A stretch of 64,000 nt of DNA from Acidiferrobacterales bacterium (GTDB taxonomy: Bacteria > Pseudomonadota > Gammaproteobacteria > Arenicellales > Poriferihabitantaceae), in NCBI GenBank assembly GCA_019633985.1, contig JAHQWE010000035.1, forward strand, positions 1 to 64,000. The letters run 5' to 3'. The notes beneath the pieces were generated by a model. That model searched no databases and was not told the DNA's origin. It saw only the letters and a program-made list of their open reading frames with translations. The translations under genes were made by a program, and so were the position numbers. Shown here piece after piece: positions 1 to 7,821 of this stretch (position 1 is its first letter; each line of letters begins with the position of its first letter).

Positions 1-322
1 CCCTGCTCTGAACTCCGTGATCGAAAATGAGTTCACGCCTGGCAACTCTATACAAACAGAATCTGAAATCGTTGACTACATCCGTCAAACCGCTGACACA
101 GTCTATCATCCTACTAGCACATGTATTATGGGTTCAGAGGACCGTCTTTCGGTTGTCGATAATGCGTGTAAGGTCTATGGAATCGAAAACCTGAGGGTGG
201 TAGATGCCTCGGTATTTCCAACCGTCATATCCGGAAATACCAACGCACCCGTGATCATGGTTGCGGAGAAAATAGCAGACGCTATGAAAAGCAAAAATGC
301 CGCGCCGCCGAATGAATTCTAG
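1..322 (+). CDS. GMC-family FAD oxidoreductase, C-terminal fragment (cut by window edge)
   Basis: The frame is open from the first bases of the window, so only the C-terminal ~106 residues are present. They match the substrate-binding/C-terminal domain of GMC oxidoreductases (choline or alcohol dehydrogenase-like flavoproteins). A conserved histidine lies in the segment TVYHPTSTC, an aspartate in the segment LRVVDASVFP, and the catalytic-site asparagine in SGNTNAP. A typical closing helix (VIMVAEKIADAMK) follows. The GTG at position 17 is only an internal codon. These enzymes oxidise alcohols with FAD as cofactor; the substrate cannot be read from this piece. The stop codon overlaps the stop of the convergent DegV gene by four bases. 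Family assignment is secure; specificity is unknown. Confidence 0.88.
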   Translation, partial: PALNSVIENEFTPGNSIQTESEIVDYIRQTADTVYHPTSTCIMGSEDRLSVVDNACKVYGIENLRVVDASVFPTVISGNTNAPVIMVAEKIADAMKSKNAAPPNEF

Positions 323-1242
323 GCGCAGTAAGCAATGGACAGCGCACCAGGTCCTACATTCACCCCGGCGGCAGTACTCATCATGGATAAGCAGATTCGG
401 ATTCCCTCTTTCTCCGCATGGTCCTGCAGATCACGAAAACTATCCAACACCATAATCTCTCGTGTGTTACCCGCATAGCTCACCATTATAGCGTTGATCA
501 TCAATCCATTATCGATTGCCTTCGCCACCATCTTAAATAGCCGAGTGATCGCGTCGTTAAACCCCTTTCCCCAACCAACACGCTCTGTTTCATCTCTGCG
601 CATCATGATAATCGGCTTCATATCAAACGATTTTCCCATGGCATAAGACCAGGTGCCGATACTTTTCTCGCCTCGTAGGCTAGCACGGGATCGAATGTAA
701 TAGAGATCATTAGGAACCGTATACACCTGGACGTTCGCCGACATAACCCGCAGAACTTCATACAGTTCCTTGGTATCAACGTGTTTAATAACGTTAACGA
801 ATCGATGCGCCTCATACGCCAAGAGCGCTTGTCCGGTAAACAATGTTTGTGTATCCATAATTCGTAGAACTTTAAGCTTGTTCTCACGTTTCCGGCTGGC
901 TTTAATACCGTCCATGGTCTCTTTCCCGGCACGCACTGCATATTTATAGATATTGCTTCTTTTGCTGCTGAGACACATCAGGAGCGCCTGTTCGTACTGC
1001 TTTACAATATAGTTTTGTAAAAACTCCGTAATGACGTCAACCGAAGGGGGAAGAGAGTAAACGTCTCGCGCCCGGAAGTGCGAGTAGTTGTTATAAAAAG
1101 TTCTCGTAGTTTCTGGGTCGCGACTGTCAAAATAGTTCTTGTCGCCAAAGACCACACCCAGCGGTATTACATGGATGTCATTGTTCTTACAAAAATCAAC
1201 CGGCAGGTCACATGCCGCATCTACGATAATTGCAGTGGTCAT
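319..1242 (-). CDS. DegV family fatty-acid-binding protein
   Basis: A 307-residue protein of the DegV/EDD fold. It opens with TAIIVDAACDLP, the counterpart of the family's DS-x-ADLP strand-loop. It ends with the family signature NVGPGALSIAYCA. DegV proteins bind a single long-chain fatty acid between two domains; in Firmicutes the FakB members present it to the kinase FakA. No FakA (Dak-like) kinase is in this window, so the partner and role here are unknown. The ATG start lies opposite the acyltransferase gene, and the two share a ~180 bp divergent region. The gene ends tail-to-tail with the GMC oxidoreductase through one CTAG tetranucleotide. Family certain, function inferred only as lipid binding. 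Confidence 0.85.
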   Translation of the reverse strand: MTTAIIVDAACDLPVDFCKNNDIHVIPLGVVFGDKNYFDSRDPETTRTFYNNYSHFRARDVYSLPPSVDVITEFLQNYIVKQYEQALLMCLSSKRSNIYKYAVRAGKETMDGIKASRKRENKLKVLRIMDTQTLFTGQALLAYEAHRFVNVIKHVDTKELYEVLRVMSANVQVYTVPNDLYYIRSRASLRGEKSIGTWSYAMGKSFDMKPIIMMRRDETERVGWGKGFNDAITRLFKMVAKAIDNGLMINAIMVSYAGNTREIMVLDSFRDLQDHAEKEGIRICLSMMSTAAGVNVGPGALSIAYCA

Positions 1243-1424
1243 TTTCTTTTGGACAACTTAGATTCGATTGCCGGTACACTGGCCAACACCCCAATAGGGG
1301 TTTGGAAAGGATTTTAATTTAGAGATAGAAGTTAACATCTTGACCCTGCTCAACTCTTGCTGGCGGTATTCTCGTCTCACAGACGTGTATTATACGGGAA
1401 TATTGATGACACTCACCTTATCCA

Positions 1425-2495
1425 TTGCCATATTCCCCTGCTATTGATACCCGTGCGATAGGCAATTACACCAGGTCTCGAGATAATAACTTCAACCTCC
1501 TGCGGTTCTTAGCTGCGTGTGGGGTAATTCTGAGTCATAGTATTCTCCTTAGCGGACAATTGAACCATGGAGCGGCTTGGGCTCTGGGTTACCTCTCGGT
1601 CAATTGTTTTTTCATTATTAGTGGGTTTCTGGTATCTGCCAGCCTACTTAATCGCAGTAGTATTCGTCGATATACACTGGCAAGGACGCTGCGCATCTAT
1701 CCAGCTTTGTTCTTGTGTGTCTCTCTATCCATTCTTATTGTAGGAATATTGACAGCCCAGCGCGGCTTGCCCGAGTTTCTGCTGTCCACACAAACGGTGG
1801 AGTTCTGGTTTAAAAACAGCCTGCTATTTGTGGGACAAGTGCAAATGACACTGCCCACTGAATTATTTGCCGAAAACCCAGTTAAGAGCCAGGTAAACGC
1901 GCCACTATGGACCTTGCAATATGAAATCTTGATGTACTTCGTCCTCGCGCTGATATTTTTTATCAGCCGACTCGCTATTCCTGCCCGTTCAACGACTTAT
2001 TTTCTGATGGCGGTCACAGGAATCGGTGTAGTTTGCATGTTTTTCTTCCTGCTCAATATTACCCAGGAACAACCCCTCCGTGGCGCAATGGCAAACCTCG
2101 TTCGTTTCGGAGCAATGTTTTTCTACGGCTCAACACTTTACCTGTTACGCGACAAGATCCATCTTAAGCTTGGAACCGTCTTGAGCATCTGCTTTGTGAT
2201 AGTGCTTTCCGTCGCGCGCCGGGAGCTTTTTGTCTGTGCGGTTTATCTATCACTAGGCTATATCCTGATCTACCTGGCATACATTCCCTCAGGCCCGATA
2301 AGACTGTTCAACAAATTGGGTGATTACTCTTATGGGCTCTACATCTACGCCTTTCCAATTCAACAGCTGCTGATGCATTACTATCCCGCAACCGGCGCCG
2401 CTGAACTGTTGGTGATGTCATTTAGCATTACGCTCATCGTGGCAGTCGCATCATGGCACTTCATAGAACGATCGGCACTGGCTTTAAAACGTTAA
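1425..2495 (+). CDS. Acyltransferase 3 family membrane protein (OafA/YrhL-like)
   Basis: A 356-residue integral membrane protein with about ten hydrophobic segments. The N-terminal stretch NFNLLRFLAACGVILSHS is the hallmark of acyltransferase family 3, whose histidine in the first helix takes part in acyl transfer. These enzymes O-acylate sugars of LPS, exopolysaccharide or other envelope glycans from the cytoplasmic side. No separate SGNH domain is attached. The start is a TTG: an in-frame stop lies at 1407-1409 and no ATG or GTG occurs before the conserved N-terminus. No polysaccharide genes flank it, so the target glycan is unknown. It stands alone, transcribed away from the DegV gene and ending about 60 bp before the convergent gshB. 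Confidence 0.85.
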   Translation: MPYSPAIDTRAIGNYTRSRDNNFNLLRFLAACGVILSHSILLSGQLNHGAAWALGYLSVNCFFIISGFLVSASLLNRSSIRRYTLARTLRIYPALFLCVSLSILIVGILTAQRGLPEFLLSTQTVEFWFKNSLLFVGQVQMTLPTELFAENPVKSQVNAPLWTLQYEILMYFVLALIFFISRLAIPARSTTYFLMAVTGIGVVCMFFFLLNITQEQPLRGAMANLVRFGAMFFYGSTLYLLRDKIHLKLGTVLSICFVIVLSVARRELFVCAVYLSLGYILIYLAYIPSGPIRLFNKLGDYSYGLYIYAFPIQQLLMHYYPATGAAELLVMSFSITLIVAVASWHFIERSALALKR

Positions 2496-2555
2496 TGCCT
2501 CATATAAACTGGATGCAAATCAGATCCAATTCCTAGGCGGCTATAGATAACCTGT

Positions 2556-3473
2556 TTACTCTAGAGCTTCGATGATTTGATGGTGAAAGGCGGTATCATG
2601 AAATCGGCTAAGCTCCTGCAAGCCGGTCGGGCTGGTGACATTCACCTCTATTAGCTTGTTGCCGATAATATCTATTCCGACGAAGAATATCCCCTGCTCA
2701 ATTAACCCGGGCTTTAACGCAGCGCATATCTGTAAGTCATGATCATTCAGCTCCACCGGATTAGCGGTACCGCCCTGATCCAGATTGTTTAACTCTTGCC
2801 CATCGGCGTGAAGCCTCAGGATTCCGCCTAGCACCTCACCTTCCAGCATCAGTATACGCTTATCACCTTCGCTTGCCTCTGGCAGATACTCTTGCGCGAT
2901 CACCCAATGCGAGCCTTGGTGTGTGGCCTGATGGAGGAGTTCGTCATCATCACCGAGGTCATAAAACAGGATCCCCTTACCACCAAACCCGTCTATCGGT
3001 TTAACAGTCAGCTTTCCCTGTTCTTCAGCAAATCGTTTAATTTCTTGTACCGAGCTGGATACGATAGTTTGTGGAGTAAAACTAGGGAATTCGAGTGCAG
3101 CGAGTTTTTCATTCCAGTTTCTCACCCCTTCAGGTCGATTGAGTACCCGGGTCGTGGAAGGCAGTCTGTCAAGTAACAGGGTAGTGTAAAAATACCTGCG
3201 ATCAAACGGTGGGTCTGTACGCAACCAGACCACATCAGTCTGTGCAAGAGCGATCACCTCCTCATTGAGCACTTCAAAAGGTGTATCAGGATCATCAAGT
3301 ACATTGACCCACAACACCTTGGAAAACAGCTGATCGTGGTCCAATAGCAACCACTGTTGATCAAGATAGCAAACTCGATGCCCTCTGTCCTGACAACCTT
3401 TCATGAGGAACCAGGTCGTATCCTTCCACGACTTAACCCCTTCTAAAGGGTCCATGATAAATGCGTGTTGCAT
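2556..3473 (-). CDS. gshB: Glutathione synthetase
   Basis: Adds glycine to gamma-glutamylcysteine with ATP in the cytosol, the second step of glutathione synthesis. The 305-residue protein has the N-terminal MDP start region, the RTDPPFD motif, the ATP-grasp glycine loop (DGFGGKGI) around residue 165 and the C-terminal EVNVTSPTG metal/substrate segment. All match proteobacterial GshB, which is about 315 residues in E. coli. gshA is not in the window. It is followed downstream by no gene on its own strand, and prpE lies upstream across a 42 bp gap, so the two may be co-transcribed although unrelated in function. The start is an ATG next to the conserved N-terminal strand. Confidence 0.93.
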   Translation of the reverse strand: MQHAFIMDPLEGVKSWKDTTWFLMKGCQDRGHRVCYLDQQWLLLDHDQLFSKVLWVNVLDDPDTPFEVLNEEVIALAQTDVVWLRTDPPFDRRYFYTTLLLDRLPSTTRVLNRPEGVRNWNEKLAALEFPSFTPQTIVSSSVQEIKRFAEEQGKLTVKPIDGFGGKGILFYDLGDDDELLHQATHQGSHWVIAQEYLPEASEGDKRILMLEGEVLGGILRLHADGQELNNLDQGGTANPVELNDHDLQICAALKPGLIEQGIFFVGIDIIGNKLIEVNVTSPTGLQELSRFHDTAFHHQIIEALE

Positions 3474-3515
3474 AACGTTAACTAGTCTAGGTGTGTTGGA
3501 GACTATCCAAGCTGG

Positions 3516-5417
3516 TTAATCAGCGTACCCCAGTGATTTAAGGGCGAGCGTGATTTCATCCAGAATGGCAGGATCATCGATCGTAGCCGGCATTTTCCAT
3601 TCCTCATTATCCGCGATTTTCTTCATCGTTCCACGCAGGATCTTCCCTGACCGCGTTTTCGGCAGTCGGTTCACCACCGCCGCAAGTTTAAATGCTGCCA
3701 CAGGGCCAATTTTCTCCCGGACCAATGCGATGCACTCTGTAATGATATCGTCATCTGCCCGGTCTACTCCCGAGCTCAATACCAGACAGCCCAGGGGGAG
3801 TTCTCCCTTTAGAGCGTCACGCACTCCGAGCACCGCACATTCTGCAACGTCCGGGTGTGACGCTAGCACCTCTTCGATTGCACCTGTTGAAAGCCGATGA
3901 CCCGCTACGTTGATGACGTCGTCAGTTCTCGACATCACGTAGACATAGCCGTCTTCATCGATGTAACCCGCATCTCCAGACTCATAATACCCAGGAAAAC
4001 GACTAAAGTAAGAAGAAAACATACGATCTCTGGCATTCCATAAAGTAGGAAACGTTCCAGGTGGCAGCGGGAGTTTAACGACTAGAGATCCAATATCTCC
4101 TCGCTTAACTGGTTTGCCATCATCGTCCAACACGTCCATTTCCCAGCCTGGTAGCGGCTTTGTTGGTGATCCCTGTTTAATCGGCAATAATTCAATGCCC
4201 GGGCAGTTGGAGCAAATCGCCCAACCGGTTTCAGTTTGCCACCAGTGATCAATTACTGGTACGCCTAGCTGATCGGTCGCCCATTGCAGCGTATCCGGAT
4301 CGGTTCTCTCTCCTGCAAGAAACAAAGATTGCAAGCAAGAGACATCATATTTTTTTAGATATTCACCCTCTGGGTCTTCCTTTTTGATCGCGCGAAACGC
4401 GGTGGGCGCGGTAAACAGCACTTTGACATTGTGCTGAGAAATCACGCGCCAGAAGGTTCCCGGATCCGGAGTGCCCACCGGTTTACCCTCAAACACGATT
4501 GAGGTATTCCTGGCGAACAGAGGCGCATAAACAATATACGAATGCCCGACAACCCACCCAACATCAGAAGCCGCCCAATAAACGTCGCCTGGGTTGACGT
4601 TGTAAATATTTTTCATGGTCCAGTGCAACGCCACAATACCTCCTGCGGTATCGCGCACCACACCCTTAGGCTGGCCTGTGGTACCTGAGGTATACAAAAT
4701 GTATAGTGGATCTGTGGCATCCATGGAGACGCAGTCTTTAGGCTCACTTTTGGTCACAGCTTCATGCCAGTCAATATCCCGATCACCGTTGATCGTGGCC
4801 GCGCATTGCGGGCGTTGTAAAACCACGCACTTGTCCGGGGTATGTTCCGCGAGCTCCACCGCTTTATCCAGAAGGGGTTTGTATTCAATCACGCGACCGG
4901 GCTCCAATCCGCAAGACGCTGCCACAATGACCTTCGGCTGACAATCATCAATCCGAACCGCCAGCTCGTTCGAGGCAAATCCGCCAAACACCACTGAATG
5001 CACAGCACCGATTCGGGCACAGGCAAGCATCGCGATGACAGCCTCCAAAACCATTGGCATATAAAGAATAACCCGATCACCTTTCTCCACACCTTGCGAT
5101 GCCAAGGCTCCGGAGAAAGCGGCGACCTGTTGCTGTAGTTCTGAAAAAGTTAGTGTTTTCACGGAATCGGTGATGGCACTGTCATGAATCAGCGCGATCT
5201 GGTCGCCATGGCCGCTGTCAACATGACGATCCACCGCGTTGTAGCACACATTGGTTTTACCTCCCACAAACCAGCGGGTAAACGGCGCATCGCTATCGTC
5301 GATGAGTTGATCCCATTTCTTGTCCCAGTGAATAGCTTCCGCAGCCTGCTCCCAAAAAGCCTCGGGCTGCGCAATGGAATGTTGGTAAACACTGTCGAAT
5401 GAATTTTGATCTGGCAT
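3516..5417 (-). CDS. prpE: Propionyl-CoA synthetase
   Basis: Activates propionate to propionyl-CoA through an acyl-adenylate. The 633-residue protein aligns along its length with PrpE (628 residues in E. coli). It shows the N-terminal ACS segment (PFTRWFVGGKTN), the AMP-binding P-loop YTSGTTGQPKG at about residues 241-251, WWQTETGW for nucleotide binding, and the catalytic lysine in TRSGKILRG near residue 590. PrpE-type residues (ILYTSGTTG, DVGWVVGHSYI) favour PrpE over acetyl-CoA synthetase. The methylcitrate genes prpBCD are not nearby. The divergent crotonase and MFS carrier may act with it in short-chain acid use. The upstream region contains a small inverted repeat at 5555-5567. Confidence 0.92.
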   Translation of the reverse strand: MPDQNSFDSVYQHSIAQPEAFWEQAAEAIHWDKKWDQLIDDSDAPFTRWFVGGKTNVCYNAVDRHVDSGHGDQIALIHDSAITDSVKTLTFSELQQQVAAFSGALASQGVEKGDRVILYMPMVLEAVIAMLACARIGAVHSVVFGGFASNELAVRIDDCQPKVIVAASCGLEPGRVIEYKPLLDKAVELAEHTPDKCVVLQRPQCAATINGDRDIDWHEAVTKSEPKDCVSMDATDPLYILYTSGTTGQPKGVVRDTAGGIVALHWTMKNIYNVNPGDVYWAASDVGWVVGHSYIVYAPLFARNTSIVFEGKPVGTPDPGTFWRVISQHNVKVLFTAPTAFRAIKKEDPEGEYLKKYDVSCLQSLFLAGERTDPDTLQWATDQLGVPVIDHWWQTETGWAICSNCPGIELLPIKQGSPTKPLPGWEMDVLDDDGKPVKRGDIGSLVVKLPLPPGTFPTLWNARDRMFSSYFSRFPGYYESGDAGYIDEDGYVYVMSRTDDVINVAGHRLSTGAIEEVLASHPDVAECAVLGVRDALKGELPLGCLVLSSGVDRADDDIITECIALVREKIGPVAAFKLAAVVNRLPKTRSGKILRGTMKKIADNEEWKMPATIDDPAILDEITLALKSLGYAD

Positions 5418-5668
5418 GGCTGAGTGAAGGTGCTTATTGTGATTTTTGGTGGATTCGCTGAATTGTAAGACAAAAGTTGGTGAGAAGAGACACTGCTATC
5501 TGCCCGGGCGCTCAACCCGACACACAAACTCAGATTACGAATGCCACTAATTTACGGTAAAGTACCGCAATCGATCCGCGATGCAAATCCCACGTTTTGC
5601 CGATGGCTTCAATCAGAGGGTTACGCATCACATTCCTAACTCCAGACTGCATTTCTGAATTGAGCAAA

Positions 5669-6445
5669 ATGAAATATTCCCACATTATCAGCGAAAAACG
5701 CGACAACGTTGGCCTCATCACCCTGAATCGACCGAAGGCCATGAATGCGCTCTCCTCTGCGCTGATGATCGAGCTAGGTACCGCAGTGAGAGATATGGAT
5801 CAGGACCCCGAACTTGGAGCGATCGTCATCACAGGCAATGACAAAGCGTTTGCCGCCGGGGCCGACATTGTGGAAATGAAGGACAAGACCTTCATGGAGG
5901 CCTATAAGCAAGATTTCATCACCGACAATTGGGAAGAAGTCAGCCGATGCCGAAAACCGGTTATTGCTGCAGTCAACGGCTATGCACTGGGCGGTGGCTG
6001 CGAGCTGGCAATGATGTGCGACTTTATTCTCGCGGGAGATAGCGCTCAGTTTGGCCAGCCCGAAATTAATCTTGCGATCATCCCTGGCGCCGGCGGAACC
6101 CAGCGATTAACCCGTGCTATTGGCAAAGCAAAAGCGATGGATCTTTGTTTAACCGGCCGAATGATGGATGCGGAAGAAGCGGAAAGAGCCGGATTGGTTG
6201 CACGCATCATTCCAGCAGAAAACCTATTGGAAGAAGCGATCAAAACTGCAGGGAAAATTGCTGCCAAATCTTTGCCGTCGGTATTGATTTGCAAAGAGTC
6301 TGTGAATCGAGCTTTTGAATCCAGCCTGTCGGAAGGTCTGTTGTTCGAAAGACGTCATTTCCACGCACTATTTGCCACGGAGGATCAAAAAGAAGGCATG
6401 TCGGCATTTGCTGAGAAACGTAAACCTTCCTGGAAGCATCAATAG
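5669..6445 (+). CDS. Enoyl-CoA hydratase/isomerase (crotonase)
   Basis: Hydrates 2-enoyl-CoA to 3-hydroxyacyl-CoA in beta-oxidation-type pathways. The 258-residue length is typical of short-chain enoyl-CoA hydratases. Oxyanion-hole residues lie in [11 protein letters not shown] and [13 protein letters not shown]. Both catalytic glutamates are present, in GGGCELA and in [18 protein letters not shown]. The C-terminus ([10 protein letters not shown]) is typical. A reading frame extends upstream to 5597, but the family's N-terminus begins at the ATG at 5669, which I use. The MFS gene starts 26 bp downstream, probably in the same transcript. The divergent prpE suggests a short-chain or branched-chain acyl-CoA pathway, which is inference. 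Confidence 0.9.
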   Translation: MKYSHIISEKRDNVGLITLNRPKAMNALSSALMIELGTAVRDMDQDPELGAIVITGNDKAFAAGADIVEMKDKTFMEAYKQDFITDNWEEVSRCRKPVIAAVNGYALGGGCELAMMCDFILAGDSAQFGQPEINLAIIPGAGGTQRLTRAIGKAKAMDLCLTGRMMDAEEAERAGLVARIIPAENLLEEAIKTAGKIAAKSLPSVLICKESVNRAFESSLSEGLLFERRHFHALFATEDQKEGMSAFAEKRKPSWKHQ

Positions 6446-6471
6446 GCATCCCTAGGGGTTTAGAAGTCAAC

Positions 6472-7695
6472 ATGAGCGTATCTCACTCCTGGCGGACCCC
6501 CTTCGTCGTTATTCTTGCAGGCTGCGCAATCGCCTTGATCGGATTCGGCGTTCGATCCAGCTTTGGTTTGTTTCTCGAACCAATGACAGTTACCCAGGGC
6601 TGGTCGCGGGAAACTTTCGGATTTGCCATGGCGGTCCAAAATTTGTTCTGGGGGGTGGGATTACCATTCGCCGGGGCGATGGCAGATAAATTCGGTGCGG
6701 TCAAAGTTATTCTTTTCGGCGCGGTCATTTACGCAATCGGTGTTTTTACAATGACCGTTGTAGATAGCCCTGCCGGACTGGTACTCAGTGGTGGGGTGCT
6801 GGCTGGCACAGGTATAGCTTTATCAGCGTTCACCATCGCCATGGCATCCATGGCGAGGGTGGTGGGGCCAGAGAAGCGATCACTTACCCTGGGTCTTGGC
6901 ACTGCCGCAGGATCACTCGGTCAAGTTGTGTTTTCACCCTTAAGCCAGGGCTTTATTAATGCCTATGGCTGGAGCACGGCACTTGTCTGGCTTGCCGCAG
7001 CGCTGCTCATCATGATCCCGCTCGCACTCTGCCTGCCCGGCGACCCAACTATATCAAAAGGGGAAAAGAGCAACCAAACGCTTGCCAATGCGCTAACCGA
7101 AGCGGCTTCTCATCGGGGTTACATCTTGCTCACTGTCGGCTTTTTTGTCTGCGGATTCCATGTTGCGTTTATCACCGTGCATTTCCCTGCCTACATCCGC
7201 GATCTCGGGTTGGATCCAGCCGTGGGAGCGTGGTCCATCGCTTTGATTGGATTGATGAATATCGCGGGCTCCCTGCTTTCAGGGATAGCTGGACAACGCT
7301 ACAGCAAAAAGATGAGTTTGAGCGTTATTTACTTCGCGCGAGCAGTGGTGATCACCGCACTGATTATGCTCCCGAAGAGTGAGCTGGTGATCTACCTGTT
7401 CGCGGCCTCGATGGGGATTCTTTGGCTATCGACGGTCCCGCTAACGACAGGAATTGTGGCACAGGTATTTGGTGTCCGATACATGGCCACATTGTTCGGC
7501 ATTGTTTTTCTCAGCCATCAAATTGGCAGCTTTATCGGCGTCTGGCTCGGTGGCAGAATTTATGATCAAACCGGCAGTTACGACACCATGTGGATTGCCG
7601 GGATTGTGCTCGGTGTCATAGCTGGATTCATTCACTTACCGATCAATGAGAAGCCGCTTACCAGACTGTCACAGAGCGCGGCGGCGGCGAATTAA
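6472..7695 (+). CDS. MFS transporter, monocarboxylate/oxalate-formate-like
   Basis: A 407-residue inner-membrane carrier with twelve predicted membrane helices. The first pair is joined by a loop with a GAMADKFGAVKV motif, the MFS loop 2-3 signature. The segment GVRSSFGLFLEPM and the general pattern resemble the monocarboxylate/oxalate-formate antiporter branch. The gene directly follows the crotonase and lies beyond the divergent prpE, so import of a short-chain carboxylate is a reasonable guess but is not shown by sequence. It ends about 65 bp before a hairpin at 7761-7794 that probably terminates it. Confidence 0.82.
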   Translation: MSVSHSWRTPFVVILAGCAIALIGFGVRSSFGLFLEPMTVTQGWSRETFGFAMAVQNLFWGVGLPFAGAMADKFGAVKVILFGAVIYAIGVFTMTVVDSPAGLVLSGGVLAGTGIALSAFTIAMASMARVVGPEKRSLTLGLGTAAGSLGQVVFSPLSQGFINAYGWSTALVWLAAALLIMIPLALCLPGDPTISKGEKSNQTLANALTEAASHRGYILLTVGFFVCGFHVAFITVHFPAYIRDLGLDPAVGAWSIALIGLMNIAGSLLSGIAGQRYSKKMSLSVIYFARAVVITALIMLPKSELVIYLFAASMGILWLSTVPLTTGIVAQVFGVRYMATLFGIVFLSHQIGSFIGVWLGGRIYDQTGSYDTMWIAGIVLGVIAGFIHLPINEKPLTRLSQSAAAAN

Positions 7696-7760
7696 CCCCG
7701 TCACATTTCTGGGAGCGTAGATGAATCGCTTTTCATGATGGGATCGCTTATATCCTGAGT

Positions 7761-7794
7761 AAATCCCGCGTACATTACTAACAGGGCGGGATTT
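7761..7794. terminator. Candidate bidirectional terminator between MFS gene and clpA
   Basis: A perfect 9-bp inverted repeat (AAATCCCGC / GCGGGATTT) separated by 16 bases lies between the convergent ends of the MFS gene and clpA. The A/T ends of the stem could serve as a short U-tract on either strand. The loop is long and the U-tract weak, so this is a moderate call. Confidence 0.5.
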
Positions 7795-7821
7795 ACCTGC
7801 GCCTAGTCAACCCCAGGCGTA

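Noticed and set aside
5597-5668. Longer N-terminus of the crotonase
   Set aside because: The 24 extra residues do not match the family, and the ATG at 5669 fits the usual start and length.
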